Shown here in pieces: positions 5,455 through 5,597 of a DNA stretch of 5,597 nucleotides. The notes under the pieces are model-generated. The model saw nothing but the letters and a program-made list of their open reading frames with translations, searched no databases and was not told where the DNA came from. How positions within the stretch are numbered: the stretch's first letter is position 1; the number at the start of each line of letters is the position of its first letter. The stretch is from JBDTRY01 sp039931435 (GTDB taxonomy: Bacteria > Acidobacteriota > Thermoanaerobaculia > Gp7-AA8): positions 1 through 5,597 of the forward strand of contig JBDTRY010000248.1 of the NCBI GenBank assembly GCA_039931435.1, written 5' to 3'. The position numbers were made by a program, and so were the translations under genes.

Positions 5455-5597
5455 ATGATGAAATTTCGAAAAGGAAAATTAAGAGCTCTGAAATTCGCCG
5501 CAGGCTCGGCTGCAGCGATCGGCAGCGCAGCCGCTGGACGATCGATTCTGAAGTCCCTCTCTGCGTCCGGTTACCGCGGACCGGAAAGCGATCATTT
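5455..5597 (+). CDS. N-terminal fragment, probable metallo-beta-lactamase-fold hydrolase (cut by the window end)
   Basis: From ATGATG at 5455/5458 the plus strand stays open for 47 codons to the window edge. The protein starts with a basic stretch (MMKFRKGKLR), continues with a small-residue Ala/Gly/Ser segment at about 14-28 that could be a membrane-targeting or signal region, and reaches SASGYRGPESDH at 36-47. I recall that UlaG/NAPE-PLD-like MBL-fold hydrolases begin with a similar lead-in, of the form YRGPxSDHFDGxRFxN. The last two bases (TT) would allow Phe next, as expected. No metal-binding HxHxDH motif falls inside the window, so the family call rests on this short resemblance. There is no clear Shine-Dalgarno sequence. 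A GTG at 5419 is an alternative in-frame start. The gene is divergent from the S66 peptidase, with about 100 bases between the two starts. Confidence 0.5.
   Translation, partial: MMKFRKGKLRALKFAAGSAAAIGSAAAGRSILKSLSASGYRGPESDH

Noticed and set aside
5507..5533. Palindrome with seven-base arms CGGCTGC / GCAGCCG
   Set aside because: It falls within the Ala/Gly/Ser-rich start of the divergent open frame, where repeated GCN and GGC codons give such symmetry by chance. No T-run follows.

Overview
The window looks like a piece of chromosome from a GC-rich, Gram-negative-type bacterium. A periplasmic adaptor next to MacB-like permeases and a twin-arginine (Tat) export signal imply a periplasm. The GTCATCCTGAG / CTCAGGATGAC palindromic repeat at the left end resembles intergenic repeats I associate with Acidobacteriota and similar soil lineages. 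That phylum is an inference from memory, not a database result.

Layout, left to right. Bases 1-338 hold no gene I can support. They contain a large inverted pair of a REP-like repeat (137-175 and 207-239) and the clipped end of a third copy (1-12). Bases 339-4134 are a three-gene minus-strand operon, read from right to left: a membrane-anchored HlyD/MacA-type adaptor (4134-2881), a MacB-like FtsX-family permease (2864-1644) and a second, divergent MacB-like permease (1631-339). The intergenic gaps are only 16 and 12 bases, each with a Shine-Dalgarno-like sequence, so the three are almost certainly co-transcribed. A -10-like TATACT and an AGGAG lie ahead of the adaptor. Bases 4135-4314 separate this operon from a further minus-strand gene at 5352-4315. 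That gene encodes a Tat-exported peptidase S66 (LD-carboxypeptidase family) protein with an apparently intact Ser-Glu-His set. A good -10 hexamer sits so close to its ATG that its mRNA may be leaderless. Bases 5455-5597 read divergently on the plus strand as the N-terminus of a protein cut off by the window edge. Its GYRGPESDH stretch resembles the start of UlaG/NAPE-PLD-like metallo-beta-lactamase-fold hydrolases.

How the genes work together. Adaptor plus permeases should form a tripartite, ATP-driven MacAB-like exporter that moves a substrate out of the periplasm or inner membrane; the sequence does not reveal the substrate. No ATPase gene is present in the window, and neither permease carries a fused ATPase domain, so the nucleotide-binding subunit must be encoded elsewhere. 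The two permeases are diverged paralogues and could pair as a heterodimer. The S66 peptidase would act on peptide or muropeptide substrates outside the cytoplasm. It probably has its own promoter, and its link to the exporter is only adjacency.

I found no strong evidence for an undescribed system. The points most worth a second look are the missing ATPase, the repeat pair behind the operon, the CxxC in one permease, and the putative leaderless Tat-exported S66 enzyme.
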